Below, piece by piece: positions 26,682 through 34,772 of a stretch of 64,000 nt of DNA; position 1 is the stretch's first letter, and each line of letters opens with the position of its first letter. A model generated the notes under the pieces. The model searched no databases. It worked only from the letters and a program-made list of their open reading frames with translations, and was not told the DNA's origin. Source of the DNA: JADKAV01 sp963733395. Lineage in GTDB: Bacteria; Actinomycetota; Actinomycetes; S36-B12; UBA10799. The DNA lies in the NCBI GenBank assembly GCA_963733395.1, contig CAVTCZ010000003.1, positions 62,001 to 126,000 on the forward strand. Direction: 5' to 3'. Made by a program: the position numbers and the translations under genes.

Positions 26682-26765
26682 TTCACTGTAAACCCGGGTG
26701 GCGGGACCCGGATCACCCGGTTTTGTGACGTGGTTTCCTCGACCCGCCGGGGGTCGAGCTGCCGG

Positions 26766-26978
26766 TCAGACCAGTTGGTAGTCGCCGGCCTCGGACAGCG
26801 CCGCCCGGATCTGGTCGGCGGGCACCTCGGTCGCGGCCTCGACCACGACTGTGGACACGCCCTCAGGGACCAACTCCACCGTCACCGACTGCACGCCGTC
26901 GAGCGCGGACAGTTCCTCGGTCACCGCATGGGCGCAGTGTCCGCAGGTCATCCCCTGTACCTTCAGTTCCTGACTCAT
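26766..26978 (-). CDS. copZ: copper chaperone, HMA domain (CopZ-like)
   Basis: The 70-residue protein is a single heavy-metal-associated domain with the Cu(I) site GMTCGHCAHAVTEELS. It would carry copper to an exporter, which is not in the window. ATG 26978 overlaps the stop of the CsoR gene by 4 bp (ATGA), and an open extension to 27065 is not used. Cotranscription with csoR fits copper-induced expression. Confidence 0.9.
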   Translation of the reverse strand: MSQELKVQGMTCGHCAHAVTEELSALDGVQSVTVELVPEGVSTVVVEAATEVPADQIRAALSEAGDYQLV

Positions 26979-27253
26979 GACCGCACCAATCTGGCTATCG
27001 CCGCTGAGATCTCCATGACCTTCGCCTCCGGGTCCACACCGTCCTGGCTGGCTTCCCGCACGCACGTCTGCAGGTGTTGCTCGACCAGTTGGATCGCGAA
27101 CGACTCGAGGGCGCGAGTGGTGGCCGACACCTGCGTCAGGACGTCGACACAGTCGCTCTCGTCCTCGATCAGTCGCTGCAGGCCGCGTACCTGGCCCTCG
27201 ATGCGGCGCAGGCGGTGGATCTGCGCCTTCTTGCTCTGTTCGTCGATCTGCAT
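26975..27253 (-). CDS. csoR: CsoR-family copper-sensing repressor
   Basis: The 92-residue all-helical DUF156 protein has the Cu(I) ligand set: Cys in EDESDCVDVLTQ, then His and Cys in VEQHLQTCVREAS. The N-terminal RLRRIEGQVRGLQRLIE is the standard DNA-contacting helix. CsoR represses its own operon and is released by Cu(I). I use ATG 27253 (MQIDEQSKKAQ); the longer frame runs upstream through intergenic repeats. The chaperone gene follows with a 4 bp overlap. Confidence 0.92.
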   Translation of the reverse strand: MQIDEQSKKAQIHRLRRIEGQVRGLQRLIEDESDCVDVLTQVSATTRALESFAIQLVEQHLQTCVREASQDGVDPEAKVMEISAAIARLVRS

Positions 27254-27283
27254 GCCGGTGACCTCCACTGTCCTGCGAACACG

Positions 27284-27300
27284 ATACGCGCCCGGGGTAT
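27284..27300. promoter_or_regulatory. putative CsoR operator
   Basis: ATAC-N9-GTAT with a G/C-rich core (ATACGCGCCCGGGGTAT) lies 31-47 bp upstream of the csoR ATG. Actinobacterial CsoR sites are GC-rich pseudo-palindromes bounded by ATAC/GTAT-like ends, so autoregulation is plausible. The symmetry is imperfect. Confidence 0.5.
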
Positions 27301-27360
27301 TCCGCCGAGTGTCACGCGACCTCCGGCCGGTCGGGTCGGGTCGGGGCCATCGCCGGTGCG

Positions 27361-27539
27361 GTTGGTTAGACGTTGTGCCGTTGGTTAGCGAAGACACGCG
27401 TGCAACCGCTCGACCAACGGGACAACCGCTCACCAACGGGACAACCGCTCACCAAGGGACAACCCTCACCGGACGGGACAACCGCTGGCCACTGGACGGC
27501 TCGCCGACGGGATAACCGCTCGCAGCGGGACAGCCGCTG
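27361..27539. repeat. expanded GTTAG/GTGAG array (2 forward, about 5 inverted units)
   Basis: Forward GTTAG boxes at 27365 and 27384 (19 nt apart) are followed by the loop GCGAAGACACGCGTG. Inverted units reading CTCACCAACGGGACAACCG recur from about 27410 to 27520, with boxes at 27429 and 27448 again 19 nt apart, then degenerating. The array overlaps the 3' end of the FUSC gene, whose last residues and TGA stop (27466-27468) come from one unit. It lies between csoR and FUSC, both minus strand. Confidence 0.7.
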
Positions 27540-28537
27540 CTGCAGCTCCGGTCGGCGGACTCACCGTGCCGGCGAGAGCAGCCCGGTCCCAGCGATCGAG
27601 CACGACCAGCGCAACCACTCCGACGGCGACCCCGACGATGGTGAAGAACACCCGCTCGCCCGTGTACGTGATGCCTTTGTTCTCGTCACCGAGGGTGGCG
27701 AAGATCAGCAGCATCGGGGTGAGGAACAGCGTCTGCATGAAGTAGTCGCCGGACATCGAGTACGCAGCCAGCAGCACCAGGCAGATCGCCGCCACCAACG
27801 CCCCCAGCCACACCGGCAGCGTGACGATGACGACGAAGGCGATGACCGCACCCAACAGGGTCCCGAGCAACCGCCGCACGCAGGGTGTCGGCCCGCTGCT
27901 CCGGCAGTGGCCGCAGGGCCACGACCAGGTGACCGCGATCCAGTAGCGTGCAGATGTAGGTGACCGCGATCCAGTAGCCGTGCGAGATGTTGTTGGCCAA
28001 GGCCCAGTACATGGTCGCGGCCGACAGCACCCCGAGGACGACGGCGTGCCGCCACGCCACCCCGGCCGGCACCGGATCGGGCTCGGCCGAGAACTTGAAG
28101 ATGCGGGTGACGGCCCATCCGACGATCCCGCCGGCCAGCACGTAGGCGGCCGCCTGCCACCACGCGAACTCCAGCGGCGCCGGGCCGAAGATGATGACGA
28201 TGGCCGGGGCCAGGGTCATCAAGCCCGCGGAGTGTTGGTTGGTCAGCGCGAGCAGAGCGGCTGAGACGAGCATCAGCGCGGCGATCGCCCAGGGGCTGTC
28301 GTCGGCCACCGACGCGGCGGCGGCGAGTGCGGCTGCCAGCACCGCCGACCCGAGCGCCTGCGGGGTCGTCGCGAACGGGGTCACCGCCATCGTGAACCCC
28401 GCGGCGATGCCGAACGCCATGCCCGCGTAGGTGCCGCCGATCGCGGTGGCCACGGACGACGGGATCATGATCGCCACCAGCAGGATGACCGCGAATTTCA
28501 GCGTCCCTTCGGCGGGTTTGGTGAACACGGGCGTCAA
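27466..28537 (-). CDS. FUSC-family membrane protein, disrupted
   Basis: The first part (from 28537) gives paired hydrophobic helices (MIPSSVATAIGGTYAGMAFG to LGVLSAATMYWALA) followed by the family segment NNISHGYWIAVT. The second part, in another frame, gives RRLLGTLLGAVIAFVVIVTL and PVWLGALVAAICLVLLAAYS. FUSC proteins are inner-membrane exporters, for instance of aromatic acids. Between the parts is a 31-nt near-perfect tandem duplication (GTGACCGCGATCCAGTAG at 27929 and 27960), and a further shift lies near 27885. The C-terminal tail (about 20 residues) is encoded by the intergenic array. The start overlaps the DUF2252 stop (ATGA). Confidence 0.7.
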
Positions 28538-29922
28538 CGAAGGCTGTCCACGAGCACGTCGTAGTCGTGCATGTTCAGGCTCGAGTAGCCCACTGCGAAC
28601 TCGGTGATGGCCTGGTCGAACGTCTCGTCGTTGCCGAGATAGCCGGTGATGACCGAGGGGTTGCCGCTACGGGCGTGGGCGCGGGCGAGCACGGCCCCGC
28701 AGATCTGCGCGTACACATCCAGGGCCTGCGGTGTCAGCCCGGCGGTCTCGATGGAACCCTTCATGTCGCGCAGCTGGCGCACGTAGAAGTCCATGGCGTC
28801 CTCGCCGAAGCTGTGGCACCACCCCAGGAACGGGTCGCCCGCCGCCTGCATGACGCGCTGACCCATCACGACGCGCTTGCCGGATTCGGAGAACTGGCTG
28901 GCACCCAGATACGGCTCCAGCACCGACCTGCCGGCCTGCTTGACCTGCAGGATCAGCGGCTCGCCGTCGCCGGACTCCAGCAGCAGCACGATCGCCCGGG
29001 TGCCGACGCTGCCGACGCCCACGACCTTGTGGGCGATGTCCAGGAACGAGAACCGGGTCAGCAGCGCGATCCGGTCGGCGGGCAATGTCGCGAGGTACTG
29101 CGCGTAGATCTCGGCGAGATCGTGCTCGACGCGTTCGCGGTCGTCCACAGGGACCGGGACCAGCAGCGGGGGGTCGGCGCGGAAGCGGCGCTTGCCGTCC
29201 ACGACCTCGGTCAACTTGGCGACGGCGCTGCCGCCGGTGCGCTTGTGCGCCTTCTTCCCGGCCTTCTCGGCGGCCTTGCCGAGCGCGGTCTTGCGCACAG
29301 CGCCGAGCAAGTCGTCGAAATCCAGGGTGGCGAACCAGACGTTCAAGGTCGGCAGCCCGGCCAGCTTGGCCATGGTCTCGCGGTACGAACGGACCGCGGC
29401 CATGCTGGCCTTGCGCGCCTGCTTCGGTTTGTGCTCGTTCGCCTCGGCGGCGACCACGACACTGGCGGCCAGCCGTTTCACGTCCCACTCGAACGGGCCC
29501 GGCAGGGTCTCGTCGAAATCGTTGAGGTCGAACACCAGGTCCCGCTCGGGGGAGGCGAACATGCCGAAGTTGGCCACGTGCGCATCGCCGCACAACTGCA
29601 CCGAGATTCCCGACTGGGGGGTGCGGCTCAGGTCGTCGGCCATGATCAGCGCCGCTCCACGCAGGAAGGCGAACGGATCGGCGCCCATCCGTTCGTGCCG
29701 CAGCTCGATCAGTGAGGAGATCCGGCTGGCCTCCTGCTGGGCGAGCAGGTCCATCGGGTCGGTGCGATCGGCCGGGTCGGGCACGGCCGCCAGCGACTCG
29801 AGCGGCCGCTCGGCGCGCCACTTCTTGCCCTGCTTGCGGCGGTGGCCGCGGGTGGGCCGCGGAGTGCTGAAGAAGGCCTCCACCTCCGCGGCAGATGTCG
29901 GTGCCTGCGGGCTCTCGGTCAT
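28534..29922 (-). CDS. DUF2252 protein
   Basis: The 462-residue protein has the DUF2252 signatures: a FLRGAALIMADDLS segment, QLCGDAHVANFGMFASPER, FDLNDFDETLPGPFEWDVKR, VVGVGSVGTRAIVLLLE and GYSSLNMHDYDVLVDSL. The fold is protein-kinase-like (GDAHxxNF resembles an HxDxxxxN loop), but the reaction is unknown. It overlaps by 4 bp both the ATPase fragment upstream and the FUSC gene downstream, forming a three-gene unit. Confidence 0.88.
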   Translation of the reverse strand: MTESPQAPTSAAEVEAFFSTPRPTRGHRRKQGKKWRAERPLESLAAVPDPADRTDPMDLLAQQEASRISSLIELRHERMGADPFAFLRGAALIMADDLSRTPQSGISVQLCGDAHVANFGMFASPERDLVFDLNDFDETLPGPFEWDVKRLAASVVVAAEANEHKPKQARKASMAAVRSYRETMAKLAGLPTLNVWFATLDFDDLLGAVRKTALGKAAEKAGKKAHKRTGGSAVAKLTEVVDGKRRFRADPPLLVPVPVDDRERVEHDLAEIYAQYLATLPADRIALLTRFSFLDIAHKVVGVGSVGTRAIVLLLESGDGEPLILQVKQAGRSVLEPYLGASQFSESGKRVVMGQRVMQAAGDPFLGWCHSFGEDAMDFYVRQLRDMKGSIETAGLTPQALDVYAQICGAVLARAHARSGNPSVITGYLGNDETFDQAITEFAVGYSSLNMHDYDVLVDSLR

Positions 29923-30240
29923 GTTGCCTCCTTCTGGGCGGCGCGCTTGCGCTGCCAGACTTTATCCAGTTCCACCACGATCGCGAAGGACAACGCCAGT
30001 CCCAAGCAGACCAGCCACTGTCCCCCGGTGAGTGCGACGGTGTCCAACCAGGCCTGCAGGAAGCCGAGTTCGGTGGTCAGCAGCATGATGAACACCCCCA
30101 GCAGGGTCATCGCCAGCGGCCGCAGCACGGGCGCGGCGAACGACGACCCGGGCGTCCGGTGCATCGTGAAGCCGGCGAATGCGGTGCCCAGGCCCATCAC
30201 CACGAAGCCCATGGTGATCGGGGTGGACGCCCCGTCGAAC
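29919..30240 (-). pseudogene. C-terminal fragment of a cation-transporting P-type ATPase
   Basis: The frame from about 30240 to 29919 reads FDGASTPITMGFVVMGLGTA, then PLAMTLLGVFIMLLTTELGF and GGQWLVCLGLALSFAIVVEL. This matches the last four helices of Ca2+-type P-ATPases (Cation_ATPase_C). All catalytic domains are absent because the sequence switches at about 30240 into a regulator gene on the opposite strand, itself missing its 5' part. The internal ATG at 30212 is probably not a true start. The stop overlaps the DUF2252 start. Confidence 0.75.
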
Positions 30241-32113
30241 GTTCGGGGAGTGGTTCGCGCGGCTGGCCCCGCGGCAGCAGGACTTCTTGTGCGGTACTGC
30301 CGTGCTGGACGAGTTGTCGGCCGGGCCCGCTGCGGCCGTCACCGGGGACCCCGACGCCGCCGTGACCCTGCTGGAGCTCGAAGCCGCCCATGCCTACCTG
30401 CGGCCGATACCGGCCCCGACGGGGCACAACGGCCGGTGGTGGCACCGGCACGGCCTGCTGACCGCGTACCTGCTGCAGCGCAGCGGCACCGACCGGGTGG
30501 CGCGCAACTCCGCGGCTGCGGACTGGTTCATCGGGACCGGTGATGTCAGCCGGGCGATGCACCATCTGGTGGCCTCCGGCCGCAATCGCGACGCCGGCGA
30601 GTTCCTGACGAGTCACGAGTCGGAGTTGTTCAGCACAGGTCAGGCCGATCAGATGTTGCAGTGGTACGACCAGATCGCGGCCACCGCGGACGACCGGATG
30701 ATGCATCTGCTGCGGGTGGGCTGGGGGCAGGCGCTGTCGCGGGACGTCCGCGGCGCCGACGCGACGCTTGCCCGGCTGACGGCGGAGTTGGCCGAGCAGC
30801 GGGCGGCAGCGGAAACGGATCCGGAACTCAGCGAGGGGCTGAGCGCTCCGGGCGGCTCGTGGGCGGCTGAGGAGGCGCTGCTGCGCGCCTATCTCGCTGG
30901 CTTCCACGCCGACCCGGCAACGGTGGTCGCAGCCGGCCGCCGCGCCCAGGTGGCGGTGGCCGACACCGGCATCCGCGATGCCATGCAGTTGGCGCCGATC
31001 CTGGTCATGCGGGGCTTGATCTGGTCCGGGCAGACGCAGGCGGCGACCCGGCTGCTGCAGACGACCGCCGAGTTGCCCTTCCCGAACGACGTCATCCGCG
31101 AGTCCCACCTGGCCGGGACCCGGGCCCTGATCGAGTACGAGAACGGTCATGTGAAGCGGGCGGCGGTGCACGCAGCCGCCGCCCTGCGATGGCTGGATCG
31201 GGCGGGGCTGGATCCGATCGAGTTGATGCAGTTCGCGCCGCTGCTGGCCAGTGCGAGTGTGTCGCTGGATGCCGGCGACCCGCTCGAGGCCCTCGAACGG
31301 GCCACCGAGATCGCGCGGGCGGCCGAGGCCATCGGGCACCTCGGCGACGCCGTCTGGGCGTCCCTGACCATCGCGCGGGTGCACACCGTGCGAGGCGACT
31401 TCGGGGCGGCGCTGCGGGCTCTGCGGCACGCCCGGAACCTGGCGGTGTCCGACACCCCCGACAGCACCATGGTCGTGCCGCTGGACCAAGCGCAAGCCCT
31501 CGTGCATCTGGCCGCCGGGGACGCGGTGCGTGCCGAGCGGCTCATCCGCCGGTTGCCACCCAGCGACAGCCGGTCCCTGTTGTGGGCCCGCGCCGGGCTC
31601 ACTCGGCAGCCGGCGCTGGCCCGGCGCACGCTGGAGGGGATCCAGGCGACCATGCCCCGGGTCGAGGCCGAACGCCATCTGTTGCTCGGTTGCGTGCACC
31701 TCAAGACCAGTCGCCGCATGGCCCAGGGTCACCTGCGCAAAGCGGCCAGGATCGCGCACGCCAATGGCCTGGGACAGTTGTTGTCACCGCCGGAGCCGGG
31801 CATCGTGGAGCTCGCCCACGACACCGGCTTGGAGTATCAGGACGACGACCTGCTCTGGCTGCTCAAGGCCCGGCAGGCCCCCAGCGCGGAGCTCCGGGTC
31901 GGTGCCCCCGAGACGAACTTGAGCCGTGGGGAGTTGCAGTTGTTGTCGCTGCTACCGACCCGGGCGAAGAACGCGGAGGTCGCCGCCAGCCTCGGGGTCT
32001 CGATCAACACGGTCAAGACCCGGCTGCGGCGGCTCTATGCGAAACTCGGTGCGGCCAACCGGGACGAGGCCATCGAACTGGCCCGGGAGCGCGGATTGAT
32101 GGCGGGCGGCTAG
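30239..32113 (+). pseudogene. MalT-type LuxR transcriptional regulator, 5'-truncated
   Basis: The 620-residue piece begins EWFARLAPRQQDFLCGTAVL, which is the region just after the AAA/NACHT ATPase module of large MalT-like (LAL) activators, and continues with TPR-like helical repeats. It ends with a LuxR helix-turn-helix: LSRGELQLLSLLPTRAKNAE, VAASLGVSINTVKTRLRRLY. The Walker A/B module that should precede it is missing. The frame stays open to 30239, where the P-type ATPase fragment begins on the other strand. A TTG at 30287 is the first possible start, but a protein without its ATPase part would be unusual. Confidence 0.75.
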
Positions 32114-32336
32114 GGCGGGCATGAGCCGGGGCGCGCTGGAGTGGCTCAGACTGGCGCTTCGGATGTGAGCGGGGAGGTTGATCTTGGCGGTGTGCGGTGG
32201 GGGTGTCGGCGCGGGGTGTGGGACAGGGGTCCTGCCAGTCGCCGGTGGCCGGTCCGCCGCTGCTGCGACCCCAGCCGGCTCGGGGACAACACCTCGGTGG
32301 GTGCCCGGGGGTCGGACCGGACGGGTTCGTTGACGC

Positions 32337-32421
32337 TCGTGCAGTTCGGTTGGCGTTGGTGCAGTTGGTTGAGGTTCAGCGGTTCGGCGAACGTCAACCA
32401 ACTGCACGAACACTCACCAAC
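32337..32421. repeat. inverted array with TGCAGTTGGTTGA boxes
   Basis: TCGTGCAGTTCGGTTGGCG (32338) and TTGGTGCAGTTGGTTGA (32356-32372) are two forward arms with TGCAG 20 nt apart. TCAACCAACTGCACGAA (32394-32410) is the inverted partner, 16 of 17 matching the second arm. A further inverted unit ACTCACCAAC follows at 32411. The architecture is like the other arrays but the box differs. It lies in the 700-bp gap downstream of the regulator gene. Confidence 0.6.
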
Positions 32422-32531
32422 ACCGGCAGCCCACGCCCCTGGACTCGACGGGTGCCGCCAGCGACCGGCGGCACCGAGGCAGGGATCCACCGAGTGGTGC
32501 GGGTCGCATCTGGGGGTCCCGCCGTCCGCAA

Positions 32532-32728
32532 CGACTGTTGCGCGGTTGCTGGTGCCGTCCCACGACTGTTGCGCGGTTGCTGGTTTTGGGGGTGCAGAAC
32601 CGACAACCGTGCAACAGTCGTGGTCCGCGGACCGCAACCGCGCAACACTCGCGGTGATCGGCCGCTCGGATCGCCCGAATCCCCCGGGCACTTCCAACCA
32701 GCTGGACAACTTCTCACCAACGCGAGGC
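32532..32728. repeat. 31-nt-phased GACTGTTGCGCGGTTGC array in a 700-bp gap
   Basis: Forward boxes CGACTGTTGCGCGGTTGCTG start at 32532 and 32563. Inverted boxes CAACCGTGCAACAGTCG and CAACCGCGCAACACTCG start at 32604 and 32635. Both intervals are 31 nt. The first inverted arm carries the CAGTCG end matching the forward arms, while the second carries the CACTCG end of the 22 kb and 48 kb arrays. A half-array of the GTGAG type (CCAGCTGGACAACTTCTCAC, 32698-32717) follows. The rest of the gap (32114-32814) holds no credible gene. Confidence 0.7.
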
Positions 32729-32814
32729 GGCCGCGCGGACACCGGCTGGCGCGAAAGCGGCCCACCAGTGGCCCGGGATGATCGCCCCCACGTCGGCGCT
32801 GGAAGACTCGAGCC

Positions 32815-33594
32815 ATGACCGATCTGGAGCAGGCCCTGGCACTGAGCCCCACCGATGGCGGCTGGTCCGCGCAGGTGCCCGACGGCTGGGGGCAGGGCCG
32901 CACCACGTTCGGCGGCCTGGTGGCCGCCCTGCTCGTACGTGCCGCGCAGGCCGCCGACAGCCGCCCGGTGCGCACCGTCGACGTGTACTTCCTGGAGCCG
33001 GTGGTGCCCGGCCCGGTGGGGCTGTCGGTGCAGAGCAGTCGGGCCGGCAAGTACCTGACCCATCTGGAGATCGGATTGGTGCAGGACGACCGGCGGGCCG
33101 CGGTGGGCAGGTTCCTGCTCGGGGAGTGGACAGCGGGCCGTTTCGACCACGTGCCGGCCGCACCCGCCCCGGAGAAGGCGATCGACGACTGCCTGGAGAT
33201 GCCGTACATCGAAGGGATCATCCCGGAGTTCACGCGCAACCTGCAGGTACGGGTGGGCGAGGGGGACATCCCGTTCAGCAGCTCGCAGCGGGCGGTGACC
33301 GGGGGATTCGTGCGCAACCGGGGGGCCGCCCACGGACCGGCCGCGTTGCTGACGCACATGGACGCGTGGCCGCCCCCGGTCCTGGCGCTGATGGACAAGC
33401 CGGCCGCGGCCAGCAGCATCCGCTGGCACGTGCAGTTCCACGCCGATGTGACCGAGGCTGACGGCGGCGACTGGTCGTGGTTCCGGTGCGAGGCGGATTG
33501 GCGCAGTGGGTCGCTGTCGACAGTGGCCGGGATGCTGGTGCGCGAGGGTACGCCGGTGGCCTACAGCGAGCAGACGGTGGCGATGTACGGCTGA
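32815..33594 (+). CDS. acyl-CoA thioesterase, double hot-dog (TesB-like)
   Basis: The 259-residue protein shows two hot-dog halves: WGQGRTTFGGLVAALLVRAA, the family-typical helix with glycine turn, and later RNRGAAHGPAALLTHMDAWP followed by SIRWHVQFHADV. It would hydrolyse acyl-CoA to free acid and CoA in the cytosol, as in the TesB-like family. The ATG at 32815 has no strong ribosome site. It converges with the YceI-like gene with 1 bp between stops. Confidence 0.85.
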   Translation: MTDLEQALALSPTDGGWSAQVPDGWGQGRTTFGGLVAALLVRAAQAADSRPVRTVDVYFLEPVVPGPVGLSVQSSRAGKYLTHLEIGLVQDDRRAAVGRFLLGEWTAGRFDHVPAAPAPEKAIDDCLEMPYIEGIIPEFTRNLQVRVGEGDIPFSSSQRAVTGGFVRNRGAAHGPAALLTHMDAWPPPVLALMDKPAAASSIRWHVQFHADVTEADGGDWSWFRCEADWRSGSLSTVAGMLVREGTPVAYSEQTVAMYG

Positions 33595-33595
33595 G

Positions 33596-34057
33596 TCACT
33601 CCAGATGGATGTGACCGTCGATGTCCACCTGCAGGTGCTTGATGTGGCCCATTCCCGGCAGCGGCACGTGGACGTCCGCGAACGACGACGTCCCCTCGAG
33701 CCGCAGCGGGCCCGACTCCGACGGGGTCGCGTTCAGGTTCAGCGGTACCTCGATGTTGCCGGCAGTGGCGCGGCCGTCGAACCCGCCGCCGGCCCGCCGC
33801 CCCTCGAACGTCAGGATGCCGTTGGTCAGTTCCCGGATCAACGCATGCAACTCGGGGTCGAGTACCGGGTTGCCGGTGGCGACCCGGTCGATCCGGACGG
33901 TGAACTCGAGCATGGTCTCGGACACGGTCCCGCCCACGACCGGTGCGGTCGCATGGATCGTGAGCAGCCCGATGCGGTTGGTCCGGATGTTCATCTGACT
34001 GCCGTCGCTGAGGACTTTGCGATCCGCCACGACTGAGAACTCTACGTGCATTTCCAC
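33596..34057 (-). CDS. YceI-like lipocalin-fold protein
   Basis: The 153-residue product reads as an alternating beta-strand protein: a conserved-looking VRIDRVATGNPVLDPELHAL resembles the YceI IDxxSIxTGNxxRDxHL segment, and LQVDIDGHIHLE closes the barrel. YceI proteins bind polyisoprenoids or similar lipids. No signal peptide is visible, so it may be cytosolic. GTG 34057 or ATG 34051 could start it. It diverges from the YhhN gene, 23 bp apart. Confidence 0.5.
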   Translation of the reverse strand: MEMHVEFSVVADRKVLSDGSQMNIRTNRIGLLTIHATAPVVGGTVSETMLEFTVRIDRVATGNPVLDPELHALIRELTNGILTFEGRRAGGGFDGRATAGNIEVPLNLNATPSESGPLRLEGTSSFADVHVPLPGMGHIKHLQVDIDGHIHLE

Positions 34058-34080
34058 GGGGTCGCTGACAGACTGTCGCC

Positions 34081-34772
34081 ATGTTCAGCCGGCGCGCTGC
34101 CCCAGGCTGGCTCATCGCCTACCTGGCGGTGGGCGCACTGGACCTCGTGGGGGTGTTCGGGCACTCGGCCGAACTCGGCGCCGTCACCAAACCGCTGCTC
34201 ATGCCGCTGCTGCTCGCCTTCTTCGTGGCTCGAGCCTCGACGGGCTGCACCACCATCTGGCCAAGTGGGTGAAGTGGGCGCTGGTGTGCTCCTGGGTCGG
34301 GGATGTGCTGCTGATGCCCGATGGTGACCTGTTCTTCGTACTGGGCCTGCTGGCCTTCCTCGGCGCTCAGATCTGCTACATCCTGGGCTTCCGGTCGTCG
34401 GCGCTCGGGCCGCTGCGCTCCCGGCCCTGGCTGGTGCTGCCATACGCCGGCTACGGCCTGCTGTTGCTGTACTTGCTGCTGCCGGACGTCGGCGGGCTGG
34501 CCCTGCCGGTGACCGTCTACGCCGTCGCGCTGGTCACCATGGCGATCCTGGCCACCGGCGTCTCGCCCACGACCGGGGTGGGCGCGTTGCTCTTCGTCGC
34601 CTCGGACAGCCTGTTGGCGCTGACCGAATTCACCGATCGGCTGCCCGTCGCAGCCGGATCGTGGATCATGCCGACCTACCTCGTCGGGCAACTGCTCATC
34701 GTGCTGGGTGTCCTGCAGCACCTCGGCCGCTCCAGCCGGGCCGGCGCGGTCAGGGACCGGGTGGCGGGCTGA
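34081..34772 (+). CDS. lysoplasmalogenase, YhhN family, one frameshift
   Basis: YhhN/TMEM86 proteins are eight-helix membrane enzymes that cleave the vinyl-ether bond of lysoplasmalogens. The 5' part reads LGAVTKPLLMPLLLAFFVAR. After an indel near 34235 the rest continues as AKWVKWALVCSWVGDVLLMP, FFVLGLLAFLGAQICYILGF and ALLFVASDSLLALTEF. The conserved TKP, SWxGD and SDxLLA signatures are all present. The 3' end overlaps the convergent GGDEF-EAL gene by 23 bp. Confidence 0.82.
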
